Assembly (NCBI GenBank): GCA_051252515.1
Contig: JBPOFS010000002.1
Span: 124,001-188,000 of the forward strand
Reading direction: 5' to 3'
DNA length: 64,000 nucleotides
DNA from: UBA5078 sp051252515
GTDB taxonomy: Bacteria > Pseudomonadota > Gammaproteobacteria > Pseudomonadales > Pseudohongiellaceae
The stretch's first letter is position 1. The number at the start of each line of letters is the position of its first letter. Both the position numbers and the translations under genes were made by a program. The notes under the pieces are model-generated. The model searched no databases and was not told the origin of the DNA. It saw only the letters and a program-made list of their open reading frames with translations. Positions 54,483-62,576 of this stretch are shown piece after piece.

Positions 54483-55133
54483 ATGACTCCAGAACTTAAA
54501 AGCAAACTCAAACTCACTTTCTTATTGTTGATAACAGCGCTGCCTGTGACTATGGCGACTTTGTCATTCAACTCCGCTGACAACAGCGATGGCTCAAGTG
54601 CGACCTCTAATAAAGGCACACTGATTAATCCACCAGCAGATATTAGCGTCTTGGCCATGCATGACGTCGACAATAATCCGGTGTTTAAAAGTTTCGAAGA
54701 AGTGATTGCCGCCCTGCCTAATGACCAGGAATATGAAATACAGCCTTGGCTTATGGTTTACGTAAATGCGGACGACTGCGCTGAGGCCTGCAAAGAGCGA
54801 ATCCATATTCTGAAACAATTGCATATTGCTCTAGGTAAAAATACACAGCGCGTTAGACGTTACTATTTGAACGCCAGCGATCGCGCGATTGCCCCAGAGG
54901 TCGCCGAGCTGTTTCGCAACGAATACCCTAGTATGGGCGTTGCGCAGAGTGACAAAGCTTTATTGGGTGCCAACCTCATTGAAGCAGGAACGGACATCGA
55001 TCTCTCAACACAGACCTACGTGATTCTGATTGATCCAGTAGGCAATGTGATGATGTATTACACAGAGGATCAAGAGGCCGAGGACATCATGTCTGACCTC
55101 GAGACCCTCTTAAAATATTCTAGCCTAGGCTAA
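54483..55133 (+). CDS. Sco/thioredoxin-fold-like membrane-anchored protein of the cox cluster
   Basis: 216 aa. One N-terminal membrane anchor (about 12-30, TFLLLITALPVTMATLSF) is followed by a soluble domain that I read as thioredoxin-like: PWLMVYVNADDCAEACKERIHILKQL, then a YVILIDPVGNVMMYY beta strand. The CAEAC (C99, C103) has the CxxxC spacing of Sco copper sites, though the usual His is not obvious. It is the counterpart of the unnamed protein after SURF1 in Pseudomonas. Role in copper or thiol handling is inferred. Confidence 0.7.
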   Translation: MTPELKSKLKLTFLLLITALPVTMATLSFNSADNSDGSSATSNKGTLINPPADISVLAMHDVDNNPVFKSFEEVIAALPNDQEYEIQPWLMVYVNADDCAEACKERIHILKQLHIALGKNTQRVRRYYLNASDRAIAPEVAELFRNEYPSMGVAQSDKALLGANLIEAGTDIDLSTQTYVILIDPVGNVMMYYTEDQEAEDIMSDLETLLKYSSLG

Positions 55134-55171
55134 AAAAAAGGCCGGTGACTAAAATCACCGGCCTTTTTTTT
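55132..55171. terminator. Bidirectional terminator between the two oxidase clusters
   Basis: GGCCGGTGA (55140-55148), loop CTAAAA and TCACCGGCC (55155-55163) are flanked by eight A on the left and eight T on the right. This is a strong intrinsic terminator for both convergent operons. Confidence 0.95.
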
Positions 55172-55186
55172 GGATCTTGTTTTTGC

Positions 55187-55561
55187 TTAATGCCCGTCGT
55201 CGTGACCACCAACGTGCGTCACCGGCAGAGGCTCAGCATGTGGATCGGCACCGAAGTACTCCACTCGCGCATCAAACGTATGCCTGCCTTCGATTGCCAT
55301 AAAGCCAATCAAAAACAATAGCGCCACAGGTGGCCCGAGTATCGTCAGCACTAACGCCATTCGCTCCCACATCACGTGCATAAAGATGGCGATGATGAAG
55401 CCTGCCTTTAAAAACATGAACACTAAGATTAGCGTCCAGCGCAGATACCCTTGAAACCCAATGTAATCCACAAGGTAGCTCAACGTACTAAGGACGAAGA
55501 GTAGTATCCAAATTTTGAGGTATATCCCTAGGGGATGTTGTTGACCCGCTTCAGCCGACAT
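55187..55561 (-). CDS. Cytochrome c oxidase subunit IV family protein
   Basis: 124 aa with three membrane helices (about 14-32, 38-60, 70-92) and a His-rich C-terminal tail (THVGGHDDGH). It resembles CyoD/CtaF small subunits. Last gene of the second oxidase operon, 12 bp after a subunit III gene. Confidence 0.88.
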   Translation of the reverse strand: MSAEAGQQHPLGIYLKIWILLFVLSTLSYLVDYIGFQGYLRWTLILVFMFLKAGFIIAIFMHVMWERMALVLTILGPPVALLFLIGFMAIEGRHTFDARVEYFGADPHAEPLPVTHVGGHDDGH

Positions 55562-55573
55562 ACGCTCTCCTCC

Positions 55574-56257
55574 TTACCAAAGATAGAAAAATGCGAAAAT
55601 GAAAACCCAGACTAGGTCGACGAAGTGCCAGTAAAGGCCGGCGATCTCGACGATCTCGTAGCCTTTCTTCTCGTAGTGCCCTTTAGCCACTTTGCGCGCC
55701 ACAATAGCCAGGTAGATGACTCCGCCTGTCACGTGTAATCCGTGGAAGCCTGTCACCATAAAGAACACAGAGCCGAACTGAGGAGCGCCCCAAGGGTTCT
55801 CCCACGGGCGTACGCCTTCTGATATGAGCTTACTCCACTCGAACACCTGCATGCCTACAAACGAAGCACCGAGCGCTGCAGTGGCGATCATCAATATGGC
55901 CGCTTTGCGTTTATCGCCCCGATATCCGTAGTTCACCGCGAGCGCCATCGTGCCGCTACTGGTGATCAATATGAATGTCATGATGGCAATCAGAATGAGC
56001 GGAATTGGATCGCTACCAAACAAAGACAAGGCAAACACGTCTGTTGGCAGAGGCCACGGTTCTGCTGTGGTCATACGCACGGTCATATACCCTACTAGGA
56101 AGCAGGAGAATATGAAGGTGTCACTCACCAAAAATATCCACATCATCGCCTTGCCCCAAGGCACATGATAGGTCTGTTTATCTATGGACCAGTCGTCGAC
56201 TAGCCCTGGTAAGCCAGACCTGGGCGCTGCGAGATTACTTGCTACAGTTTCACTCAT
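55574..56257 (-). CDS. Cytochrome c oxidase subunit III (second operon, copy b)
   Basis: 227 aa of the heme-copper oxidase subunit III family with six to seven helices. It has MWIFLVSDTFIFSCFLVGYMTVRM near residue 40, VFFMVTGFHGLHVTGGVIYLAIVA and YWHFVDLVWVFIFAFFYLW at the end. It follows another, shorter subunit III gene, making a tandem pair. Confidence 0.9.
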   Translation of the reverse strand: MSETVASNLAAPRSGLPGLVDDWSIDKQTYHVPWGKAMMWIFLVSDTFIFSCFLVGYMTVRMTTAEPWPLPTDVFALSLFGSDPIPLILIAIMTFILITSSGTMALAVNYGYRGDKRKAAILMIATAALGASFVGMQVFEWSKLISEGVRPWENPWGAPQFGSVFFMVTGFHGLHVTGGVIYLAIVARKVAKGHYEKKGYEIVEIAGLYWHFVDLVWVFIFAFFYLW

Positions 56258-56304
56258 ACCGAAGTTCCCATTTAAATGAATCGAATCTTTTACGGTCTAT
56301 CAAA

Positions 56305-56919
56305 TTAGGTGTTCGTTAGTGCGGCGAAAATAAAGACCCATAGCACTAAAAGGAAATGCCAATAAGTTGTGCAAAGCTCGATGCTCAATTTAACCGCAGG
56401 CCATGGCGTGTTGTTAAAGATCCGAAACGTTGTGCGTGTCCAGACCCAAAGCCCGCCGATGATGTGTACGACGTGCATGCCTGTTAGTAGAAAGAAAAAC
56501 GAGCTGGCTGCAGATGCTGAAATGCCAGAGCCATTGGCGGAGAGTTGCTGCCAAACGGAAAACTGACCTATGACAAACACCGCCGCGAACATGCCACCCA
56601 CAATAAAAAGATTACGTGCCTTACTGTGATCGTCACCCTGTGCCGCATTGCGAGAGATTTGCAAAAACACACTGCTGACAATGAGCACGCCGGTGTTGAC
56701 CCAAAGTAGCGTTGGGTCGTTCATGGGCACCCAATCGCCTAAGTCCATGCGCAGATAATAGGTAACCGCTAATAGTGAAAAGATTACGCTCACGACCACT
56801 AAGAAAAGGGTCAGGGCTATTCTTTCACTGGGTGACTCAAACGCTGTCTCTGGTCCTGCTCCTAACGTTGGTCCCTGATACTCCCAAGGTTTCGACGTCA
56901 CATTTTTATAGAAACTCAT
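56305..56919 (-). CDS. Cytochrome c oxidase subunit III (second operon, copy a)
   Basis: 204 aa, subunit III family, five helices. SSFFFLLTGMHVVHIIGGLWVW and YWHFLLVLWVFIFAAL are typical. It is divergent in sequence from the neighbouring copy, so this is not a recent duplication. Both may be needed, or one may fill the place of a different subunit. It lies 31 bp after ctaD. Confidence 0.88.
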   Translation of the reverse strand: MSFYKNVTSKPWEYQGPTLGAGPETAFESPSERIALTLFLVVVSVIFSLLAVTYYLRMDLGDWVPMNDPTLLWVNTGVLIVSSVFLQISRNAAQGDDHSKARNLFIVGGMFAAVFVIGQFSVWQQLSANGSGISASAASSFFFLLTGMHVVHIIGGLWVWTRTTFRIFNNTPWPAVKLSIELCTTYWHFLLVLWVFIFAALTNT

Positions 56920-56950
56920 AAGCTAATACCTCAATCAATACGATTAGCGC

Positions 56951-58735
56951 TTAAACCGCGTCTGGGTTTTTCTCTTCGGGTTCGTGATCGTGATCATCGG
57001 AAACACCGAAGTCCCCCGCTACGTTCTGCGGAATGAAATCCTGATGGTATCCAGGAACGCTGTAGTCATAAGCCCAACGATGAACGACAGGAATATTAGG
57101 ACCCCAGTTGCCATGCTTTGGCGGAGTCTCAGGCGTTTGCCATTCTAGAGTGGTAGCGCCCCAAGGGTTGTTGCCCGATGGTTTACCGTTGCGCAGACTC
57201 CAGAACACATTCACAAAGAATAGTATTTGCGTAAGCGCTACGAACAATGCCGCAATCGTAATATTGGCGTTCAATGCTTGTGCGGACTCTGGAATGAAAT
57301 CAGTGCTGCCCATCGCGTAGTACCGTCGTGGTACACCAAGGAAGCCGAGATAATGCATTGGCAAATAGATCGCGTAGGTGCCAAGGAACGTACACCAGAA
57401 ATGCACTTTGCCTAAAGTCTCATTCATCATGCGCCCAGTAATTTTTGGGTACCAATGATAGAGCGATGCAAAAAGTACAAGCACAGGCGACACGCCCATC
57501 ACCATATGGAAGTGAGCAACGACGAAATAAGTATCAGACAGTGGCAGATCGATCACCACGTTGCCCAAGAACAGACCAGTAAGCCCGCCGTGAATAAAGG
57601 TGAAGACGAAACCAATCGCAAACAACATCGGAGTGTTAAGGCGTAGATCCCCTTCCCACAGAGTTAACACCCAGTTGTACACTTTCATGGCCGTAGGCAC
57701 TGCGATAATGAGTGTGGTGGTAGCGAAGAAGAAACCGAAATAAGGATTCATGCCGCTTACATACATATGGTGGGCCCACACCACAAAGCTTAGTCCGCCA
57801 ATGGCGATAATCGCCCACACCATCATGCGATAACCGAAAATGTTTTTTCGAGCATGGGTGCTAAGAACATCAGAGACCAAACCAAATGCAGGTAGTGCCA
57901 CGATGTACACTTCAGGGTGACCAAAGAACCAGAACAAATGTTGGAACAGAATTGGGCTGCCGCCGTTGTAGTCCAGTTGTTCGCCTGCCGCCATGATGGC
58001 TGGCATAAAGAAACTGGTGCCTAGTGTTAAATCGAAGGTCATCATGATGGCGCTAACAAGCAGCGCGGGGAAAGCGAAAAGCCCGAGAATAGTCGCAACC
58101 AAGATACCCCATATCGATAAGGGTAAGCGCATCATTGTTAAGCCGCGTGCGCGAGCCTGTAGCACTGTGGTGACGTAATTTAGGCCGCCCATCGTAAAGG
58201 CAATAATGAAAACCCCAAGAGAGATCAGCATCAACAAGATGCCAGTGTCATGGCCGGGGGTTCCAGGAGTGATCGTTTGCGGAGGATACAGTGTCCAACC
58301 GGCCCCAGTGGGCCCGCCGGTTACAAAGAAACTCGACATCAAGATAAGCACTGAGAGTAGATAAACCCAGAAGCTCAGCATATTGAGGAACGGGAACACC
58401 ATGTCGCGTGCGCCACACATCAAAGGAATAAGATAATTACCAAACCCGCCTAGGAATAATGCCGTTAGCAGATAAACCACCATGATCATGCCGTGCATAG
58501 TGACGGCTTGATAATAGGAGCTAGGATCAATCAGTGTGAAGGTATCGGGAAACCCGAGTTGTAATCGCATCATCGCGGAAAGAAATAGCGCGACTAGGCC
58601 GACAAGAATGGCCACGCTTCCGTACTGGATCGCAATCACCTTGTGATCTTGACTCCAAACATATTTCGTAATGAAGGTATCTGGATCGTGAAGCTCATGC
58701 TCGTTGTCTTGATCGGCTAAGGGGACGTAAGCCAT
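56951..58735 (-). CDS. ctaD: Cytochrome c oxidase subunit I (second operon)
   Basis: 594 aa. Heme-copper core with AVTMHGMIMVVYLL, FWFFGHPEVYIVALPAFGLVS, VVWAHHMYVSGMNP and SDTYFVVAHFHMVMG, the Glu-bearing A1-type active site. It is longer than the first copy, mainly through a C-terminal tail (about 530-594) rich in His, Asp and Glu (DDHDHEPEEKNPDAV). Clearly a different lineage from the first ctaD in this window. Confidence 0.95.
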   Translation of the reverse strand: MAYVPLADQDNEHELHDPDTFITKYVWSQDHKVIAIQYGSVAILVGLVALFLSAMMRLQLGFPDTFTLIDPSSYYQAVTMHGMIMVVYLLTALFLGGFGNYLIPLMCGARDMVFPFLNMLSFWVYLLSVLILMSSFFVTGGPTGAGWTLYPPQTITPGTPGHDTGILLMLISLGVFIIAFTMGGLNYVTTVLQARARGLTMMRLPLSIWGILVATILGLFAFPALLVSAIMMTFDLTLGTSFFMPAIMAAGEQLDYNGGSPILFQHLFWFFGHPEVYIVALPAFGLVSDVLSTHARKNIFGYRMMVWAIIAIGGLSFVVWAHHMYVSGMNPYFGFFFATTTLIIAVPTAMKVYNWVLTLWEGDLRLNTPMLFAIGFVFTFIHGGLTGLFLGNVVIDLPLSDTYFVVAHFHMVMGVSPVLVLFASLYHWYPKITGRMMNETLGKVHFWCTFLGTYAIYLPMHYLGFLGVPRRYYAMGSTDFIPESAQALNANITIAALFVALTQILFFVNVFWSLRNGKPSGNNPWGATTLEWQTPETPPKHGNWGPNIPVVHRWAYDYSVPGYHQDFIPQNVAGDFGVSDDHDHEPEEKNPDAV

Positions 58736-58766
58736 TAGTAATTCCTCCTGACACGCTTGCTGCTAT

Positions 58767-58798
58767 ACACACGAAAGAGGAAATCCTCTCTCGTGTGT
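58767..58798 (-). promoter_or_regulatory. Intercistronic hairpin between coxB2 and ctaD2
   Basis: On the minus strand a stem of about 15 pairs, including one G-U pair, forms from ACACACGA.. and ..TCGTGTGT in the 70-base gap. No T tract follows. It may set mRNA stability or the ratio of subunit II to I. Confidence 0.45.
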
Positions 58799-58805
58799 GC
58801 TGTTT

Positions 58806-60161
58806 TTATAAAGTGTTCAAATAGGCCATCACATCATTCACTTGCTGCTCATTTCTCATCGCAGTAGAGAACGACACCATCTGCTCGCCGTAATCATCGT
58901 CGGCGTGGGCGCCACGAATCTTGGCCTTAAAGTTTCTAAGTTGAGTGGCCATATACCAGTCGTTCATCCCTGCCAGTCGTGGGGCGTCGGTTGCCCAACT
59001 CCCTGAGCCATCGGGATTATGACAAGCCGCACAGTTGGCGTTGTAAATGCTCATGCCATTGGCGACATCGCCGCTTATAGTGCTAGGAGAATCTGTAACG
59101 GGAAGCGAGCTGATATAAGCGGCCATGTTGCGCACGGCTTCATCGCTACTTAACATCGCCGCCATTGGTGCCATTTGCCGTCCGAAAGTATCGTCTTCTT
59201 CAGCGCCGCGAATGCCGGTTTGGTAATACTTCAATTGTCTTTCCAGATACCAAGGCTGCAAGCCATTCAACTTAGGAGCGTTCAAGGCTGGGTTGCCCTC
59301 GCCTTCTTGTCCATGGCAGCTAGCGCAAACGGCGAACTGTTGTTGACCAGAAGCTGGCTCGGCATCACGTTGTGCATTTAATTGCGCGAACGTTGGTTGG
59401 TTGGCTAACCATGCGTCATACTCTGCTTGTTCTGCTATCACGATGCGGCCGCGCATAACGTGATGGCCTATTCCGCAAAGCTCTTCGCAGAGAATGTCAT
59501 AGCGCCCTAGTTTCTCTGGTGTGAACCAAAGATAGGTCACCATGCCGGGGACCATATCCATTTTTACGCGGAATTGTGGAACCGTATAGTTATGCAAAAC
59601 ATCTTTGGAGCGCAGTAACGCTTTCACAGGTTTGCCAATCGGTAGGTACATCTCTGGATCTTTAACGAGCACATCGTCTTGCCCGTTAGGATCTTCGGGG
59701 TTCATCCCGAAAGGATTTGCCTCGCTGATAAAACGCGTATCGACTGTACCTAACTGCCCATCGTTGCCAGGGTAGCGGAAACTCCATTGCCACTGCTGCC
59801 CTACCACTTCGTATTCAGTGGCCTCGTCTGGTACCGTGACAAACTGCGCCCAGACAAAAAGTCCTGGGGCCAGCATGGCCATGACGCCGACGGCGGTTAC
59901 CACAGACAGCCCTACTTCGAGCTTGTGGTTTTCAGGTTCGTACACAGCTTTCTGACCCGCTTTGTGACGAAAGCGATAAACGCAATACGCCATAAAGAGA
60001 TTCACTAAGACAAACACTGCACCGGTTACCCAGAATGTCAGTTCTATCGTGAAGTCGATGCTGCCCCAGTTGGATGCGATATCCGTAAACCACCAAGGAC
60101 TAATTAGGTGGAAGACAACCGAACCAACGACTAATAAAACCAAAGCAACTGCTATAGCCAT
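58806..60161 (-). CDS. coxB: Cytochrome c oxidase subunit II with two C-terminal heme-c domains
   Basis: 451 aa. Three hydrophobic segments (about 2-20, 42-62, 88-108) precede the CuA domain, whose ligands lie in CEELCGIGHHVM near residue 224. Two cytochrome c domains follow, with heme motifs CASCH near 277 and CAACH near 375, each with a Met-containing FGRQMAPMA or YGEQMVSFS segment. Two hemes instead of one distinguish it from the first coxB. The ATG has AAGGAT nine bases upstream. It overlaps a small open frame by 10 bp. Confidence 0.93.
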   Translation of the reverse strand: MAIAVALVLLVVGSVVFHLISPWWFTDIASNWGSIDFTIELTFWVTGAVFVLVNLFMAYCVYRFRHKAGQKAVYEPENHKLEVGLSVVTAVGVMAMLAPGLFVWAQFVTVPDEATEYEVVGQQWQWSFRYPGNDGQLGTVDTRFISEANPFGMNPEDPNGQDDVLVKDPEMYLPIGKPVKALLRSKDVLHNYTVPQFRVKMDMVPGMVTYLWFTPEKLGRYDILCEELCGIGHHVMRGRIVIAEQAEYDAWLANQPTFAQLNAQRDAEPASGQQQFAVCASCHGQEGEGNPALNAPKLNGLQPWYLERQLKYYQTGIRGAEEDDTFGRQMAPMAAMLSSDEAVRNMAAYISSLPVTDSPSTISGDVANGMSIYNANCAACHNPDGSGSWATDAPRLAGMNDWYMATQLRNFKAKIRGAHADDDYGEQMVSFSTAMRNEQQVNDVMAYLNTL

Positions 60162-60340
60162 ACGCTGATAATCCTTGTGATAAATGGGTATAAGACAGGC
60201 GACAGTGGAGAGAACTGTGCGGAATGTTTAGAGCGGGAATAGGTCGCGGAGTATTGAGAGGCAATACTGTGCCGAGCGTTAAAAAACGCAGGTAAGAACC
60301 GGAATGAAGATTTCCGGAAATTAGGAATTAGATTTGTCAT
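60152..60340 (-). CDS. Possible small ORF overlapping the coxB2 start
   Basis: 62 codons, MTNLIPNFRKSSFRFLPAFF at the start. It begins 3 bases after the preceding small ORF ends and stops 10 bases inside coxB2. The product is basic, without a membrane helix or recognised family. It could couple translation into coxB2 or be chance. Confidence 0.25.
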   Translation of the reverse strand: MTNLIPNFRKSSFRFLPAFFNARHSIASQYSATYSRSKHSAQFSPLSPVLYPFITRIISVWL

Positions 60341-60342
60341 CG

Positions 60343-60471
60343 TTATTCCCGCCCTTGAGGACGGCCTAACGATCTCTTTGAGATACTGCCAGCAAAATTC
60401 CAGTATTGGTGATGTTTGCCTAGACTAAAGTCACGCAGTTGACTACGAACGGTACAAAAAATCGCGTTCAC
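60343..60471 (-). CDS. Possible 42-aa leader peptide ORF upstream of coxB2
   Basis: GTG start at 60471 with the strong ribosome site AAAGGAGGG seven bases upstream. The frame MNAIFCTVRSQLRDFSLGKH runs to TAA at 60343. The next small frame starts at 60340. It is the only strong unassigned ribosome site I found in this region. No family recognised; it could be a regulatory leader peptide. Confidence 0.35.
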   Translation of the reverse strand: MNAIFCTVRSQLRDFSLGKHHQYWNFAGSISKRSLGRPQGRE

Positions 60472-60540
60472 AACGTCGTTCCCTCCTTTATTATTATTAA
60501 ATGGATGGGTAACTCAACGTTATACTTATATCGTCGAAGC

Positions 60541-60564
60541 AAAAATTTCGGCGAGGAAATTTTT
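60541..60564. repeat. 9-bp inverted repeat in the coxB2 leader
   Basis: AAAAATTTC, loop GGCGAG, GAAATTTTT, a perfect 9-bp stem. It lies upstream of the small ORF and may be an operator or mRNA hairpin. Confidence 0.4.
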
Positions 60565-60662
60565 ACCTTTTTCGATCGTATCTGATTGTCAAAATGTCCG
60601 CAAGCTCTTTTACTGGCGAGCGCGCAAGGGCTTGTGCAGAGGAATTCGGGGAATAAAATCCG

Positions 60663-60695
60663 CTTGCTTAGAGGGGTTTGATTCCTCTAAGCAAG
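60663..60695 (-). terminator. Terminator of the 181-aa membrane protein gene
   Basis: A perfect 12-bp stem (CTTGCTTAGAGG at 60663-60674, CCTCTAAGCAAG at 60684-60695). On the minus strand it is followed by GCGGATTTTATT, a short T-rich tail, 26 bp after the stop. Confidence 0.75.
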
Positions 60696-60721
60696 GGCTT
60701 GCGTGATTGGAGCTGTATCGC

Positions 60722-61267
60722 TTAGGCCGTTTTCTGCACTAGTTGGAGCTGTGCAAACGGGTTCAAGAAACTCGGATCAACAGCGGCTAACGTGGCTTCG
60801 CCATGTTTCGCGCTCATCATTTCTTGTACTTTTGCTTCTTGGTGACGCTTGGCGTAAATCAACACGAGGTATTTGCCCGCATCGATGTCAGCACGGAAAT
60901 TGGCAAGTTTCTTGTTTTCACTTGCGATGCCGACGAGTCCGCCGACCCAAGCACCAAAACAACTTAAGACAAACACAATGCCGACATAGCCGAACCAATG
61001 CATGTCTGGACCAAATGGTTCAATAGCGGCTGTGGCTAACGCGGCTAGGATGCCTGCCGAGAAACCAAGTGCGGCGCCGATGAGCCCGTTACGAATGACG
61101 TCGAGTGTTTCAATATAGTTACTGGAATGCAGCTTTTCTTTGCTGAGACCACTCTCGTCCTTGCTTACAACATGTAGAAACCAGTCATCTACCCCTATAT
61201 CGTGTAAATCATCTGAAATCTGCTGGGTGCTTTTTAGGGTAGGTGATAGATAGTAAACGCATTTCAT
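60722..61267 (-). CDS. Membrane protein of unknown function with glycine-rich helices
   Basis: 181 aa. An N-terminal soluble part (about 1-55, KCVYYLSPTLKSTQQISDDLHDIGVDDWFLHVVSKDE) is followed by two glycine- and alanine-rich membrane segments (about 60-82 and 90-115, GLIGAALGFSAGILAALATAA and YVGIVFVLSCFGAWVGGLVGIA) and a soluble C-terminus. The layout resembles DUF1269-like or general stress proteins, but I cannot assign a family firmly. Single gene with its own terminator. Confidence 0.7.
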   Translation of the reverse strand: MKCVYYLSPTLKSTQQISDDLHDIGVDDWFLHVVSKDESGLSKEKLHSSNYIETLDVIRNGLIGAALGFSAGILAALATAAIEPFGPDMHWFGYVGIVFVLSCFGAWVGGLVGIASENKKLANFRADIDAGKYLVLIYAKRHQEAKVQEMMSAKHGEATLAAVDPSFLNPFAQLQLVQKTA

Positions 61268-61662
61268 AGAACTTCTCCTACTTCTTATTGATGTAACAGT
61301 TGCCTGTTTCGAGCTAAGACGCAGACATCTTGCGTCCTTTAAAAATACTTTACATCGTCCAATTTTGAAAGTCGCTACCTTTTTAGCGTGTCTTAAGCCT
61401 ATGGGGCGGCCTTTTGGGGCCGATGGACAAAGCCTTGAGAAGGCCTCTTAGTAAAGACTTGGAGGTTAATCGTAGCTAATTCAAGCCTATTTCGGACAAG
61501 CGCTCGATTTTGCGTGCTAACTTAGTGAGCCACTGCTAAATTTTCGAGAGGTTTCTTAGGCTTAAATTTAGTACAATTGAACATCCCATAGGTGTAGGCT
61601 ACTCGGAATTCACGTAATTCCACGATAAAGAGTGAGCGTTTTGTAGAGAAGAGAGGCGATTG
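61268..61662. other. Gap upstream of ctaB
   Basis: 395 bases with no gene. It holds two short GC-rich inverted repeats (CGGCC..GGCCG near 61410 and GCCTT..AAGGC near 61430) and a possible -10 TACAAT at 61572-61577 for ctaB without a good -35. No RNA gene is recognisable. Confidence 0.4.
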
Positions 61663-62544
61663 GTGACAGAACTGGTTAATAAACAAGAAGTTAGCTGGCG
61701 CGACTTTTACGAAATGTGTAAGCCCCGCGTTGTCATGTTGATGATACTGACCTCTCTCGTTGGGATGTTCCTCGCCGTTCCTGGCATGGTGCCACTGGAT
61801 ATCTTGATCTTTGGAAACATCGGTATCGCACTTGTTGCCGGTTCCGGAGCCGTCGTTAATCACCTTATCGACCATAAAGTGGATTCGCTTATGAAGCGGA
61901 CTCACAATCGCCCTATCCCTCAAGGCCGAGTCGATCCTAAGCAGGCTGCCATTTTCGCAGCGGCCATTGGCGTTGCCGGTTTACTGATTCTTCTGTTTTT
62001 GGTTAATCCCCTTTGCGCGTGGTTAACCCTAGCCTCATTTATTGGTTATGCTTTTATCTACACAGGCTATCTAAAGCGTGCCACTCCGCAAAATATTGTG
62101 ATTGGCGGTTTGTCTGGTGCGATGCCTCCCCTACTAGGTTGGGCAGCGGTAACCGGCACTATCGAGCCTGGCGCCTTAATATTGGTGTTGATCATTTTTG
62201 CATGGACCCCTCCGCACTTCTGGGCGTTGGCAATTCATCGTAAAGAAGAATATGCCAAAACCGGTATTCCTATGCTTCCCGTTACCCACGGCGAGCACAT
62301 CACTAAAATCCATATTATTTTGTATACCGTGATCATGTTCTTGATCACTCTTCTGCCTTATCTCACCGGTATGAGTGGGCCGATTTATCTATTGGCTGCT
62401 GTTATCTTGGGCTTAGGATTTCTCGCATGGTCTTTGTTATTGATGTACAAGCCAAAGGCAAGCACGGCGATGGACACTTTCCGCTACTCCATCGTGTATT
62501 TGATGGTGTTATTTATTGTGCTACTGACTGATCACTACTTGTAG
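61663..62544 (+). CDS. ctaB: Protoheme IX farnesyltransferase (heme O synthase)
   Basis: Prenyltransferase of 293 aa that converts heme B to heme O. I chose the GTG at 61663 (GAGAGG six bases before); a TTG one codon upstream is less likely. It has the prenyl-diphosphate motifs NHLIDHKVDSLMKRTHNRPIP and a second acidic loop, and nine membrane helices. ctaA, the next enzyme to heme A, is not beside it. Confidence 0.95.
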   Translation: MTELVNKQEVSWRDFYEMCKPRVVMLMILTSLVGMFLAVPGMVPLDILIFGNIGIALVAGSGAVVNHLIDHKVDSLMKRTHNRPIPQGRVDPKQAAIFAAAIGVAGLLILLFLVNPLCAWLTLASFIGYAFIYTGYLKRATPQNIVIGGLSGAMPPLLGWAAVTGTIEPGALILVLIIFAWTPPHFWALAIHRKEEYAKTGIPMLPVTHGEHITKIHIILYTVIMFLITLLPYLTGMSGPIYLLAAVILGLGFLAWSLLLMYKPKASTAMDTFRYSIVYLMVLFIVLLTDHYL

Positions 62545-62576
62545 CATCACCACTTTTTCTACGGCAGTCTATTTCC

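Larger units (their letters stand above)
60162..60721. other. Gene-poor leader region of the second oxidase operon
   Basis: 560 bases without an established gene. It holds two small minus-strand open frames, an AAGGAGGG ribosome-site-like sequence, a 9-bp hairpin at 60541-60564 and the terminator of the next gene at 60663-60695. A minus-strand TTGACA is present near 60586-60591 but lacks a matching -10 at the right distance. No tRNA or riboswitch seen. Confidence 0.5.
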
